Shown here: positions 35,881 to 44,482 of the stretch, in pieces
Position numbering within the stretch: the stretch's first letter is position 1
How the letters are laid out: each line of letters opens with the position of its first letter
DNA from: Albidovulum litorale
GTDB taxonomy: Bacteria; Pseudomonadota; Alphaproteobacteria; Rhodobacterales; Rhodobacteraceae
Length of the DNA stretch: 64,000 nt
NCBI RefSeq assembly: GCF_025751495.1
Contig: NZ_JAOWKZ010000001.1
Span: forward strand, 186,001-250,000
Direction: 5' to 3'
The notes under the pieces: model-generated
Told to the model about the DNA's origin: nothing
What the model saw: the letters and a program-made list of their open reading frames with translations, nothing else
Database searches by the model: none
Position numbers and translations under genes: made by a program

Positions 35881-36882
35881 ATGCTGGACTCCATTCAGGG
35901 GCTTCTTTCCGGTACCGGCGTCACACCGCAAACACTCGTTGTGCTCGGTGTCGGCTTCGGCACGATGCTGATCGTATTTGGACTGACAGGTACGTTCGCT
36001 AGCAAGGACCCTGTTCTGCGGCGGATGGAGGAACAACGCCGGAAGCGCGGGTCGTCCGCCGACATGGGCATTCTGCGCCACGCCAACGCCGACCCGAAGG
36101 GCTTGATGAAGTCACTTATCCCGGTTGATCGTCAGGAACGCAGTGATATCCAACGGCAACTCGCTCTCGCCGGATTCAATGGTCCACAATCATTACGCAA
36201 TTTCTACCTGCTACGTCTGACTCTGGCCCTGATCCTGCCGACGGTTTTTTTGGTCATGCTCTGGTCGGCACGAAGCGGGTTTGCCGTCTTGCCAGCAGGC
36301 ATTGACGAAACGCTCGTCGGCTTCAATCAGCTTCAAATCTTCCAGTTGCTAGTAATACTCGTGGGCGCTGGATTCTTCGGTCCCTTTTACTGGATGAAGT
36401 CCCGCGCTGAGGAGCGTCGACGCGCTATAAGCGATAGCTTTCCAAATGCACTTGATCTGATCCAAATTTCCGTTGAGGCTGGGTTGGGTTTCGATGCGGC
36501 GATGGTTCGCGTTGCAAACGAGTTGGAGGTTGCCGCCCCGGCCATCTCGGGTGAGTTCCTAACCGCGCAACGGGAGATCCAGGCGGGGAGGAACCGAGGC
36601 GATGCAATGTTCGACATGGCTGCCCGGACCGGGGTCGAAGAAGTTCACGCATTCGCCAGTGTGGTCCTGCAATCCATGCAGTTCGGCAGTTCGATTTCCG
36701 AAACCTTGATCACGTATGCAACCGAGATGCGACGTGACCGCGAGCTCAAAGCGCAGGAACAGGCGAACAAACTGCCAGTCAAGATGTCCGCAGCAATGGC
36801 ATCGCTCATGTTGCCCGCATTGCTGATGCTGACGCTCGGACCGGTTGTGATCCGCTACGTCGAGTATTTCGCCAATAAGTAA
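35881..36882 (+). CDS. tadC: Tad inner-membrane platform protein TadC
   Basis: This is a 333-residue GspF-type platform protein, partner of TadB. The T2SF domain is marked by SFPNALDLIQISVEAGLGFDAA and the C-terminal TM by SLMLPALLMLTLGPVVIRYV. The ATG follows GGGGAACTAA; an in-frame start at 35764 would overlap tadB over 100 bases. A rho-independent terminator overlaps the stop codon, ending the flp-to-tadC unit. Confidence 0.93.
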   Translation: MLDSIQGLLSGTGVTPQTLVVLGVGFGTMLIVFGLTGTFASKDPVLRRMEEQRRKRGSSADMGILRHANADPKGLMKSLIPVDRQERSDIQRQLALAGFNGPQSLRNFYLLRLTLALILPTVFLVMLWSARSGFAVLPAGIDETLVGFNQLQIFQLLVILVGAGFFGPFYWMKSRAEERRRAISDSFPNALDLIQISVEAGLGFDAAMVRVANELEVAAPAISGEFLTAQREIQAGRNRGDAMFDMAARTGVEEVHAFASVVLQSMQFGSSISETLITYATEMRRDRELKAQEQANKLPVKMSAAMASLMLPALLMLTLGPVVIRYVEYFANK

Positions 36883-36918
36883 AATGAACGGTATGTTAAT
36901 ATACCGTTCATTTTCAGT
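36881..36918 (+). terminator. Rho-independent terminator behind tadC
   Basis: A 14-bp AT-rich perfect stem (AAAATGAACGGTAT 36881-36894 with ATACCGTTCATTTT 36901-36914, six-base loop) begins at the second base of the tadC stop codon and ends in a T-run. Confidence 0.85.
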
Positions 36919-37212
36919 TAATATAACTTTTAATAGAACGACTCATCAATTTTGTTAAGCGCAACAATAGCGGAACTAATTTAATCACTTTCCTCCAGAA
37001 ACACCCCTGATTTCACTCTTGGGTTGTATTTTTCAGCCCTATAGCTAGGGACTCCGTCAAAAAGTTGACTCCCTTTCGATAGCCATGAAAAATCAATCGT
37101 GGAGTAAGGGTACGGGGCAGATTTCCCGGCATCGATTTTTTTTAACGGCTCTTTCCAGCGTCGCGGATTTGGTTCTGCCGACGAGGAATTGGTGATGTCT
37201 TCTGGAGGCGAC
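36919..37212 (+). promoter_or_regulatory. AT-rich control region of the LuxR-type gene
   Basis: This stretch is far more AT-rich than the rest of the window. It contains two dyads: CCCTA-TAGC-TAGGG (37037-37050) and GTCAA-AAAG-TTGAC (37056-37069). TTGACT (37065-37070) could serve as a -35 element; no good -10 is seen 17 bases on. A 36-codon frame at 37085-37195 lacks a ribosome-binding site and is not called. Confidence 0.5.
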
Positions 37213-38079
37213 ATGACGAGTAATTTTGTACAAAACGGTGAGTTCAGGGCGATTGCGGCCGGATCGTTTGAAACCGGCATTATTGAAGCAATGGCCGAAT
37301 GGTGCGATGCCCTCCACGGCGGCACCAGCCTGGAAGATGCATTTGCACATCTTGCCATCGGGTTTGGCGCCGAAGCGGCGCTGCTGGTCAGAACGAATAT
37401 GACGGACTTCCGTCCCACGCGCATCGCTGTTTGGGACAGGCGGAGTGCGAGCACAAGTTCACCTTTGACGTCTTCCTTTGCGGACGGGTGCTTCGGGCGT
37501 CCACTTGCCCGACCGCGTCCCGGCTCGATCTGGCTCGCGTCGACTCATGAGGACGATGCCGGCGAGACGCCCGATCCGGCACTTGCCAACTGGCAGGACC
37601 GCCGTGGACTGACCGAGTTTGCGGCACTGGTCCTGACCGGTGGTCCGCCGGTTCGCGACCATATTGAACTGCACTTTACAAACCCGGTACCGGGTCCGGT
37701 TCAGGCGGCGTTTGCAGCAGTGATGCCGACCATGGCCCGCACATGGGCCAGCCGCCAGGTTGGTTTGGTCGCCCGTACGGCGCTCAGCAACCGCGCACCG
37801 CGCGACACCGGGCAGGGCAAGGGACCCGTTGGCGGCTCGGTCCTTGGCATTACCAATCCGGCACGGCTCAGCCGGGCCGAGTTTCGCGTCTGCCTTCTGC
37901 TCAGCCGTGGCAGGTCGGTGCTCGGTGTTGCCGAGGAGCTTGCAGTCTCTGAATCCACGATCAGGTCTCATCTGCGCAGCATCTACGCAAAAACCAACAC
38001 CTCCAACCTCGCGGAACTGGTTTTCCGACTACTTGCCACCACGCAGGATGATGACCTGTCCGACAGAAACTGCGCGTGA
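37213..38079 (+). CDS. LuxR-type transcriptional regulator inside the Tad locus
   Basis: This is a 288-residue regulator. The C-terminal 60 residues (about 219-280) are a GerE/LuxR helix-turn-helix (LSRAEFRVCLLLSRGRSVLGVAEELAVSESTIRSHLRSIYAKT). The N-terminal 200 residues match no family I recognise; a GAF-like or degenerate sensory fold is possible. No acyl-homoserine-lactone domain signature is seen. The ATG at 37213 has GGAGG five bases upstream; upstream in-frame starts at 37189 and 37195 are weaker. It lies between tadC and cpaA, three bases before cpaA, so it probably controls the Tad genes. Confidence 0.83.
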   Translation: MTSNFVQNGEFRAIAAGSFETGIIEAMAEWCDALHGGTSLEDAFAHLAIGFGAEAALLVRTNMTDFRPTRIAVWDRRSASTSSPLTSSFADGCFGRPLARPRPGSIWLASTHEDDAGETPDPALANWQDRRGLTEFAALVLTGGPPVRDHIELHFTNPVPGPVQAAFAAVMPTMARTWASRQVGLVARTALSNRAPRDTGQGKGPVGGSVLGITNPARLSRAEFRVCLLLSRGRSVLGVAEELAVSESTIRSHLRSIYAKTNTSNLAELVFRLLATTQDDDLSDRNCA

Positions 38080-38082
38080 GGG

Positions 38083-38574
38083 ATGTCGGGGATGAGCCTG
38101 TTGCCGCTTTTCATTCTTTCGCCGCTTCTCATGGCTGTTGTCTGGTCCGACATGCGCTATATGCGCATTCCGAACTGGTTCAGCCTTTCCACCGTCGGGT
38201 TCTTTTTGATTATTGCGATAGTCTTTCAGCCGTCAGATCTCTGGCTGCGCATTCTGGTCGCTGGATCGGTCTTTGGGATCGGGTTTGCGGGATTCTGCTT
38301 CAACCTTTGGGGAGGTGGTGACGTAAAGTTCTTGTCCGCTCTGATGTTGTTCATCCCGGTCACGACCCTGTCAGTCTTCGGCTACGTCTTTTCCGCCGCA
38401 CTTCTCTTGGGCATCGTCCTCATTTTGGGATTGCGGCGGGTCCCGGCCCTTGCGGGACAGCACTGGAAAGCAATCTCGGGCAGCACGAAGTTTCCGATGG
38501 GCCTGTCCATCGGCATGGCGGGACTCGCTCACCCGCTGGTGGTCATGCTGCTTGGCGTACCGCTGCCGGGCTGA
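38083..38574 (+). CDS. cpaA: Prepilin peptidase CpaA/TadV
   Basis: This is a 163-residue A24 aspartic protease with about five transmembrane helices that removes the leader from Flp and TadE/G pilins. The two catalytic Asp are in SDMRYMRIPNW (about D23) and GGGDVKFLSA (about D79), at usual spacing. The start is only three bases after the LuxR-type stop, so the two are co-transcribed. A second in-frame ATG three codons later is an alternative start. It ends convergent with the DUF302 gene. Confidence 0.94.
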   Translation: MSGMSLLPLFILSPLLMAVVWSDMRYMRIPNWFSLSTVGFFLIIAIVFQPSDLWLRILVAGSVFGIGFAGFCFNLWGGGDVKFLSALMLFIPVTTLSVFGYVFSAALLLGIVLILGLRRVPALAGQHWKAISGSTKFPMGLSIGMAGLAHPLVVMLLGVPLPG

Positions 38575-38577
38575 GGA

Positions 38578-39015
38578 TCACAACCCGGCGGCATCCCGCG
38601 CGATTGTATCGAGAAGAGCCTCGACTTCATCCATCGGCCCATCAGGGAAGTGACGGTAACCAATCTGAACCGCACCATCGCTATCCGTGACGAAGATGCC
38701 ATAGGGACAATGGGCGATGTTCATCGGATCGGCTTCCATCACCTTGCGTGACAGCACTGCGGAGCAGAACAGGAACACATCCGCCGCGTCGAATATCTTG
38801 ACGTCGCTGCCGACATCGGCGCCGGTGCGGGCCAACATCTCGCCCACATGACTCGTATAGTCGATCACCAGCCCCTGACCGATGATCGCGTTTTCGACAG
38901 CGAAAGTCGCGTCTTCGAAGCTGCCTTCGAACGGATAGGTGGTCGCCTCCTGCGCGACGGCAGTTCCGCAGCTGAGCGCTATCGCGATCAATGAAGCTTT
39001 ACCGAGTTTAAGCAT
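38578..39015 (-). CDS. Exported DUF302 protein at the end of the sox operon
   Basis: This is a 145-residue protein with a Sec signal peptide (MLKLGKASLIAIALSCGTAVAQ) and a DUF302 domain (TYPFEGSFEDATFAVENAIIGQGLVIDYTSHVGEML, later NIAHCPYGIFVTDSDG). DUF302 proteins are small periplasmic or cytoplasmic proteins of unknown function often found with sulfur-oxidation genes. The start is placed at the ATG behind GGAGGG. It is the last gene of the leftward sox series, 61 bases behind the metallo-hydrolase gene, and faces cpaA with only three bases between stops. Confidence 0.85.
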   Translation of the reverse strand: MLKLGKASLIAIALSCGTAVAQEATTYPFEGSFEDATFAVENAIIGQGLVIDYTSHVGEMLARTGADVGSDVKIFDAADVFLFCSAVLSRKVMEADPMNIAHCPYGIFVTDSDGAVQIGYRHFPDGPMDEVEALLDTIARDAAGL

Positions 39016-39076
39016 GTCAGACCCTCCATGGTTACGCATGGCCTTTTGGGCCAATGCAATTAAGTGGTCGCGCGTT

Positions 39077-39979
39077 TTAGATCTCTTCCGTGAAACTATA
39101 CCCTGCCCCGGCCCTTTCGACACGACCGACGCCTCCACCCGGCAGATGAAAGCCGGTGACAACAATGGCTTCATCCGCAAGCCGGCCGAGCAATGCCACC
39201 CGGGTCTCGGCCGCCAGTTCACGGTCCTGATCCGATCCGGAAAGCCAGTCTGGGCGTTCAAAGGCGACGTGGTGATTGGCGATGCAATCGCCGAGCACCA
39301 TCACGGGTGTCGGTGCCGCAATCTCGAATGCGAGGTGGCCGGGTGTATGCCCCGGCGTGAGCCGGGCGACGACGCCGTTCAACGCATCCTCTCCGTCGGC
39401 CAATAGCCGTACCCGATCGGCAATCGCTTCAAGCCGCCGCGCTGCGCCAACAGCGAAGGCAGCACGCTCCTCGCCGATGGTTGAGACGGTACCCGGATCT
39501 GTCCAGTAGTCGAACTCGGCCTGCCCGATCATGTATTCCGCATTTGCGAAGACCGGTTCGTCGAATTCGTCGAGTACACCCCAAAGATGATCGGGATGGG
39601 CATGGGTAAACAGCACATGCGTCACATCATCAGGCGCAACACCGATGGCGTCCATCGCCTCTGAAAGCTTGCCGGCTGAGGCCTGGAAATCCGGCCCGGA
39701 CCCTACATCGAAGAGCACAGTATTCGTGCCGTCGCGTAAAAGCGTGACGTTGCAGGGCGGCGTCGCCTGATCGGACGACAGCCCGTAACGGCCGAGGATT
39801 TCCGTCAACTCACTCTCGGGCATTCCGGAAAACAGGAAACTGCCGGGCAATGTAAGATTTCCGTCCGACAGAGTATCGATGCGGACGTCACCCAATGTCA
39901 GTGTACTCGCGGCCCAGACCCGACGTGGGACGAATGGCAGGGCGGCGGCGGAGCCTAGGAAAGTTCTGCGCGTCAGCAT
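39077..39979 (-). CDS. Tat-exported metallo-beta-lactamase-fold hydrolase (SoxH-like)
   Basis: This is a 300-residue protein with a Tat leader (MLTRRTFLGSAAALPF) and the zinc-binding metallo-beta-lactamase motifs THAHPDHLWG, later TPGHTPGH and VLGDC. The position after soxF corresponds to the soxG/soxH region of Paracoccus, where periplasmic metallo-hydrolases are encoded that are not essential for thiosulfate oxidation. A thiol-ester or persulfide hydrolase role is plausible but not demonstrated by the sequence. Confidence 0.87.
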   Translation of the reverse strand: MLTRRTFLGSAAALPFVPRRVWAASTLTLGDVRIDTLSDGNLTLPGSFLFSGMPESELTEILGRYGLSSDQATPPCNVTLLRDGTNTVLFDVGSGPDFQASAGKLSEAMDAIGVAPDDVTHVLFTHAHPDHLWGVLDEFDEPVFANAEYMIGQAEFDYWTDPGTVSTIGEERAAFAVGAARRLEAIADRVRLLADGEDALNGVVARLTPGHTPGHLAFEIAAPTPVMVLGDCIANHHVAFERPDWLSGSDQDRELAAETRVALLGRLADEAIVVTGFHLPGGGVGRVERAGAGYSFTEEI

Positions 39980-40042
39980 GATGATCCTGTTGATTGATTG
40001 CGCAGACGCCCCGAACCGGGGCGTCCATCCATATTGCTGGCC

Positions 40043-41308
40043 TCAGCCGAAGATATCAGCGGTAATCCCGGCATACCAACCAAGGCTTTCCTCATATGTC
40101 GCCTTGCGCAGGTCGGCATCCTCACCTGTCTGGCTGACGAAGCTGTCGACGCTGGCGATCTTTTCATCCGTCGCCTCGTAGGAGGCGCCGACCTTGACGC
40201 CGTCATCGGTGTCAATCAGCGACCAGCAGGTGTTGGAATACTTGGCCGGGAAGGCCTTCGACCCCGTCAGTTCCGATCGGATATTCATCGCCGCGACCTT
40301 GGCCTGAGAATTGGCCGAGAAGCCGGACTTGGGCATGTCACCCTGGGCTGAGGCATCGCCCATCACATAGACATTCGGATCGGCGCGGGTGGCCATGGAA
40401 TGCGGGTTCACCGGGGCCCAGCCGGTGTCGTCGGTCACACCCGCCGCCGCCGCGATCAAACCAGCCTTCTGCGCCGGAATGACGTTGCAGACATCGACCT
40501 TCTCGACCTCTCCGTCGATCACGACCTCCATCGCATTTGGCCGCACCTCGACATTCGCCGCACCGAAATCCGGGCCGATCCGGTCGATCATGCCGGAGTA
40601 ATGCTTCTGCCAGCCTTCTTCGAACAGGCCCTGCTTGGAGTACTTGTCCTTCGGGTCGACAAGCAGGATTTTTGCCGTCGGGTTACGTTCTTTCAGAACA
40701 TGGGCGACCATGCTGATCCGCTCATAGGGACCGGGCGGGCAGCGATAGGGGTTGGGCGGGGCCACCATGCAGAAGGTACCGCCTTCCGGCATCGCCTCCA
40801 CCTGCGCTTTCAGAAGCTGGGTCTGCGGCCCGGCTTTGTAGGCATGGGGCATGATCTCGGCCTTCGACAGGTCCCAGCCGGGGACCGACCCGTCTACAAA
40901 GTCGATGCCGGGCGCGATAACGAGCCGGTCATAGGCCAGTGTCTCGCCCCCCTCCAGCGTTACCTTCATGGCGTCGCGGTCAACGCCCGAGGCCATCGCG
41001 CGGGCATGGGTGATGCCATACTCGCCGGTCAGCTTGTCATAGCGGTGCGCGAGGCTATCGAAATCGCGGAAGCCGCCGATATAGAGGTTGGAGAAGAAGC
41101 AGGTGTAATAGATATCGGCCGGTTCGACGAGCGTCACGTCAATGGCGCCGTCACTGTCCTTGGCGATGTAGCGCGCGCAGGTGGCCCCGCCCGCCCCACC
41201 GCCGATGACCACGACGCGCGGCTTGGCCTGGCCAAGCACCGCCGGGGCTGAAAGCACCGCGCCTGAGGCCGCGAGCGTACCGATGAACCCACGTCTGTTC
41301 AGCTTCAT
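40043..41308 (-). CDS. soxF: SoxF, flavoprotein of flavocytochrome c sulfide dehydrogenase type
   Basis: This is a 421-residue periplasmic FAD protein with a Tat leader (NRRGFIGTLAASG). The FAD-binding loop VVIGGGAGGATCARYIAKD lies near residue 33. The Cys in YYTCFFSNLYIGG and the later CNVIPAQKAGLIAAAAG are the redox-active pair of the FCSD/SQR family. It oxidises sulfide and passes electrons to the diheme cytochrome encoded upstream (SoxE). The C-terminal half is an FCSD dimerisation domain (YSNTCWSLIDTDDGVKVGASYE). GGGAGGG precedes the ATG. Confidence 0.93.
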   Translation of the reverse strand: MKLNRRGFIGTLAASGAVLSAPAVLGQAKPRVVVIGGGAGGATCARYIAKDSDGAIDVTLVEPADIYYTCFFSNLYIGGFRDFDSLAHRYDKLTGEYGITHARAMASGVDRDAMKVTLEGGETLAYDRLVIAPGIDFVDGSVPGWDLSKAEIMPHAYKAGPQTQLLKAQVEAMPEGGTFCMVAPPNPYRCPPGPYERISMVAHVLKERNPTAKILLVDPKDKYSKQGLFEEGWQKHYSGMIDRIGPDFGAANVEVRPNAMEVVIDGEVEKVDVCNVIPAQKAGLIAAAAGVTDDTGWAPVNPHSMATRADPNVYVMGDASAQGDMPKSGFSANSQAKVAAMNIRSELTGSKAFPAKYSNTCWSLIDTDDGVKVGASYEATDEKIASVDSFVSQTGEDADLRKATYEESLGWYAGITADIFG

Positions 41309-41320
41309 GTCTCCCTCCCT

Positions 41321-42040
41321 TTATTCCTCCAGCGTTCCGAAATAGGCGGCAAGCGCCGCGATCTCCTCCTCCGTCAAGCGTCCGGCCATCATCTGCATGA
41401 CCGGGTGCGGTCTTAACTTTTGCTTGTAAGCGTGCATCGCCAATACGAAATCTTCCTGAGGCCATAGCGTGATGGAGGGGATGCCCTCATCCGCACCGCT
41501 TGCCTGATGGCAGGTCTGGCATTCGCTGGCGAGATATTCCCCGAATTCGGGATCGCCCTTCAGCGCCAGCACTTCCGGCGGCAGTTCCGGCAGGGTGCGG
41601 CGCGCGGTCGGTTCGGCCTCGGGGATGTCACGCGGCTTGTCGGAGAAGTCGCGCAGGAAGGCCAGAAGGTCGGCGCGCTGGCCTGCGTCTTTCAGCCCAC
41701 GGTAGGACATACGTGTGCCGGAGGCGAAGGTGCGCGGGTTTTCGATATAGACATCCAGCGTCTCCAGCGTCCAGTACAGCCCGTCGCGCCTGGCACGCTC
41801 CAGGCTGCGGGAATAGGGGAACGCCTCGATACTCGCAGCCTTTCGCCCGAAAATGCCGTTCAGTTTCGGCCCGATCGCATCCCTCGCTTCGGGTCCGATC
41901 TGGTGGCAACCGGAACACTCGCCCCAAATCTCTGCACCCTTCCCGGCATCGCCGATCTCGGACGCAGACACCTGGGAACCGCCCCACGCCACCAGAAGCG
42001 CGAGGCCGAGGGCGAGGTGAATGTCCCCCCGCCCCGCCAT
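41321..42040 (-). CDS. soxE: SoxE, diheme cytochrome c
   Basis: This is a 239-residue exported protein with two haem sites, CSGCH in the N-terminal cytochrome c550-like half and CQTCH in the C-terminal FCSD-cytochrome-like half. It is the electron acceptor of SoxF. The order soxD - soxE - soxF is the same as in Paracoccus. The start lies three bases after the soxD stop, so the two are coupled; the signal peptide is LALGLALLVAWGGSQVSA. Confidence 0.9.
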   Translation of the reverse strand: MAGRGDIHLALGLALLVAWGGSQVSASEIGDAGKGAEIWGECSGCHQIGPEARDAIGPKLNGIFGRKAASIEAFPYSRSLERARRDGLYWTLETLDVYIENPRTFASGTRMSYRGLKDAGQRADLLAFLRDFSDKPRDIPEAEPTARRTLPELPPEVLALKGDPEFGEYLASECQTCHQASGADEGIPSITLWPQEDFVLAMHAYKQKLRPHPVMQMMAGRLTEEEIAALAAYFGTLEE

Positions 42041-42042
42041 CC

Positions 42043-43128
42043 CTATCCGCCGAACGTGCCGAGGTAAGCGATCACGGCGTCGATCTCCTCGGCCTTCTTC
42101 AGGCCCGCGAACGACATCTTGGTGCCCTTCATGTAGCCCTTCGGGTTCGCGAGGAATTCCGCCAGAGCCTCATGGCTCCAGACCAGCCCGCCCTCGGCCG
42201 CTGCCTGCATCGGTTTGGAGTATTTGAACCCGTCCACGGCACCGGCAGCTTTGCCGACAATCCCGTTCAGCATGGGGCCGGTAGCATTCTTGGCCCCGTC
42301 ACCGACCTTGTGGCACGCCTTGCACTTCTTGAAGACCTTCTCGCCCGCCTCGACCAGCGCCGGATCGGCGGCGGCGGTTTCCGTGGCAACCGCTTCCTCG
42401 GCAGGTGCGACTTCAGCCGCCGCTTCCTCTGCCGGGGCCGCAACGTCACCCGCTGCCGCGAGTGTCAGGGGCGGCAGGGTTCCGGCGGGCTTGCCGTCGG
42501 GGTCCTCGGGCGTGACGTTCAGATCGACGGCGCGTTTGGTGATCTTCAAGTCACCCGCGCAATCCGCCATGCAGGGTTCGCCCGTGAAGAGCGGGTATTC
42601 CGCCTCTGCCCGGTCGTCGGGCCGGAAACCGCCCTCATTCGGCAGCCTGACCTCGGTGAAATTCTCTTTCGACAGGACAAAGTCGTCCTCGACCAGCCCG
42701 TTGGAATAGAGAATGAAGGCGGTGATTGCATAGGCCTCGTCCGCCGTGACGGTCTGGGCCGCGCCGAAAGGCATCGAGCGGTGGATATAATCCCACACGG
42801 TCGAGAGATAGGGCCAGTACGATCCGACCGTCTTGACCGGGCGGCGGTTGGTCAGGCTGTTCTGCCCGCCCGCGAGAACCGGCCAGTTGTCGATCCCCTC
42901 GGCAAAGTCGCCGTGGCAGGAGGCGCATTTCTCGGCAAAGACCTCATCGCCGGTGAAGACATCGCCCGAGCCTTCCGGCAGGCCGGTACCGTCCGGTAGG
43001 ACCGCGACGTCCCATGCCGCCACTTCCTCCGGCAGCGCCGGGCGGCCAAGGCCGGTCTTTTCGGCCATAAGCGGGGTCGCGGCCGTGAGCGCGACGGTGC
43101 AGGCGAGGAGTTTAAGCGATTTCGACAT
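42043..43128 (-). CDS. soxD: SoxD, diheme cytochrome c of sulfane dehydrogenase SoxCD
   Basis: This is a 361-residue exported protein. The N-terminal cytochrome domain carries CASCH and the C-terminal one CKACH; between them is a Glu/Ala-rich linker (about 220-260). SoxD accepts electrons from the molybdenum subunit SoxC during six-electron oxidation of the SoxY-bound sulfane sulfur. The start overlaps soxC by 17 bases with GGGGAGG upstream. Signal peptide [16 protein letters not shown]. Confidence 0.94.
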   Translation of the reverse strand: MSKSLKLLACTVALTAATPLMAEKTGLGRPALPEEVAAWDVAVLPDGTGLPEGSGDVFTGDEVFAEKCASCHGDFAEGIDNWPVLAGGQNSLTNRRPVKTVGSYWPYLSTVWDYIHRSMPFGAAQTVTADEAYAITAFILYSNGLVEDDFVLSKENFTEVRLPNEGGFRPDDRAEAEYPLFTGEPCMADCAGDLKITKRAVDLNVTPEDPDGKPAGTLPPLTLAAAGDVAAPAEEAAAEVAPAEEAVATETAAADPALVEAGEKVFKKCKACHKVGDGAKNATGPMLNGIVGKAAGAVDGFKYSKPMQAAAEGGLVWSHEALAEFLANPKGYMKGTKMSFAGLKKAEEIDAVIAYLGTFGG

Positions 43129-44374
43129 TCTCGACCTCCCCGTCGGCGCGGACCCACCATGTCTGGATGGAATTGTTGTGATAGACGTTGTTCAGGCCCC
43201 GGATTTCGCGAAGCTGATCCTTTGTCGGCTGGACATATCCCGTCTCATCCATGGCGCGGGATTGCAGCAGCAGTTCCGACCCGTCCCAGTCGATATCCAG
43301 ATGGAAACGCGTCAGAGCTTTCGGCTTCACGTCGCCTGACAGGCGCGCAGTCTGCCAATTCTTGCCGCCATCCAGCGACACATCCACGCGGTCGATCTTG
43401 CCGTGCCCCGACCATGCAAGGCCGGTGATGACCAGCGGCCCCTTGCCGTGGCGGATGGGCGCTTGTGGCGAAGGCGAGGTGATGACGGATTTCGCATCCA
43501 TCACCCAGGTCCACTTCCGCGCTGAACCATCGGCCATCAGGTCGGTATATTTCGACGTCTCCTCGCGGCTTTCGACGGCCTGATCGTAAACCCCGATGCG
43601 GCGCAGCCATTTGACCCACATATTGCCTTCAAAACCCGGCACGACGAGGCGGACCGGATAGCCGTGTTCCTTGCGCAAGGCCTCGCCATTGGCAAAGAAG
43701 GCCACCAGAACGTCATCAAGCGCCTTTTCCAAGGGCATTGAGCGGCCATTCGACGAGGCGTCTGCGCCTTCGACATAGACCCACTTGCCTTCGGGCTTGA
43801 CCCCGGCTTCTTCCAGCAACAGGCGCAAAGGCACGCCGGTATATTCCATGTTGTGGATCATGCCTTGGGTGAACTGGCAGCCCTCAAGCTGCGCCCCGCC
43901 CCATTCCATGCCGCCATTGGCCGCGCATTCGCAGAATGCCGTGGTGACAGTGCGGGGGAAACGCATCAGGTCTTCGTAGGTGAAGACCATCGGCGTCTCG
44001 ACAAGGCCCGAGATCATCAGCCGGTAGTCGGCTTTGGAAAGCTCGATCGCGCCCGAATGGTGCCGCTCAAAGGCGCAGCCCTGCGGGGTGATCGTGCCTT
44101 CCAGCGCGTGGATCGGCGTGAAGTTGATCGAGGAAACCGGGCTTTCGGTCAACCATTCGACATTGCGCCGCACAACATGGCTCTCGAACCGGATCGGCGT
44201 ACCGTAAGGCGCCGCATCCACCGGGTCCCCGAAGGAGGACGCCCAGTCCTGCACCTCTGTGATCAGCGGATCGGCTTCCTGCGCCCGCCCCATTCCCGCT
44301 GCCAGTGCACCGGTCGCAAGACCTGCGCCCAGTACAGCCCGGCGGTTCGGGCCTTTCTTTTCGGTCTCAGCCAT
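43112..44374 (-). CDS. soxC: SoxC, molybdenum subunit of sulfane dehydrogenase
   Basis: This is a 420-residue Tat-exported enzyme ([18 protein letters not shown] leader) of the sulfite oxidase family. The molybdenum-pterin domain contains the conserved Cys ligand in [11 protein letters not shown], and the C-terminal dimerisation domain follows ([24 protein letters not shown]). SoxCD oxidises the outer sulfur on SoxY, which distinguishes Paracoccus-type complete oxidation from systems that store sulfur globules. I use the ATG behind AGGAGG; an upstream ATG adds only seven residues. soxB lies upstream across a strong hairpin. Confidence 0.94.
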   Translation of the reverse strand: MAETEKKGPNRRAVLGAGLATGALAAGMGRAQEADPLITEVQDWASSFGDPVDAAPYGTPIRFESHVVRRNVEWLTESPVSSINFTPIHALEGTITPQGCAFERHHSGAIELSKADYRLMISGLVETPMVFTYEDLMRFPRTVTTAFCECAANGGMEWGGAQLEGCQFTQGMIHNMEYTGVPLRLLLEEAGVKPEGKWVYVEGADASSNGRSMPLEKALDDVLVAFFANGEALRKEHGYPVRLVVPGFEGNMWVKWLRRIGVYDQAVESREETSKYTDLMADGSARKWTWVMDAKSVITSPSPQAPIRHGKGPLVITGLAWSGHGKIDRVDVSLDGGKNWQTARLSGDVKPKALTRFHLDIDWDGSELLLQSRAMDETGYVQPTKDQLREIRGLNNVYHNNSIQTWWVRADGEVENVEIA

Positions 44375-44419
44375 TGAAACCTCCTGTCGTCTCATACTGC
44401 ATGTTCATTTCCTGTCCGC

Positions 44420-44456
44420 GGCCGCGCCTGCCGGTCCCCGTCCGGCAGGCGCGGCC
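44420..44456 (-). other. Long hairpin between soxB and soxC
   Basis: A perfect 15-bp GC-rich stem (GGCCGCGCCTGCCGG 44420-44434 with CCGGCAGGCGCGGCC 44442-44456, seven-base loop) lies in the soxB-soxC gap. No T-run follows on the transcribed strand; it may stabilise or process the polycistronic mRNA. Confidence 0.75.
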
Positions 44457-44482
44457 CAAACCCGTGGTGGTGGCCACGTATC

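Noticed and set aside
37056-37069. GTCAA-AAAG-TTGAC resembling an Fnr box
   Set aside because: The half-sites are in the reverse order to the TTGAT-N4-ATCAA consensus, so it is not an Fnr site; kept only as a dyad.
37085-37195. 36-codon frame upstream of the LuxR-type gene
   Set aside because: It has no ribosome-binding site, crosses an A/T-rich run, and its end overlaps alternative starts of the regulator; leader peptide not supported.
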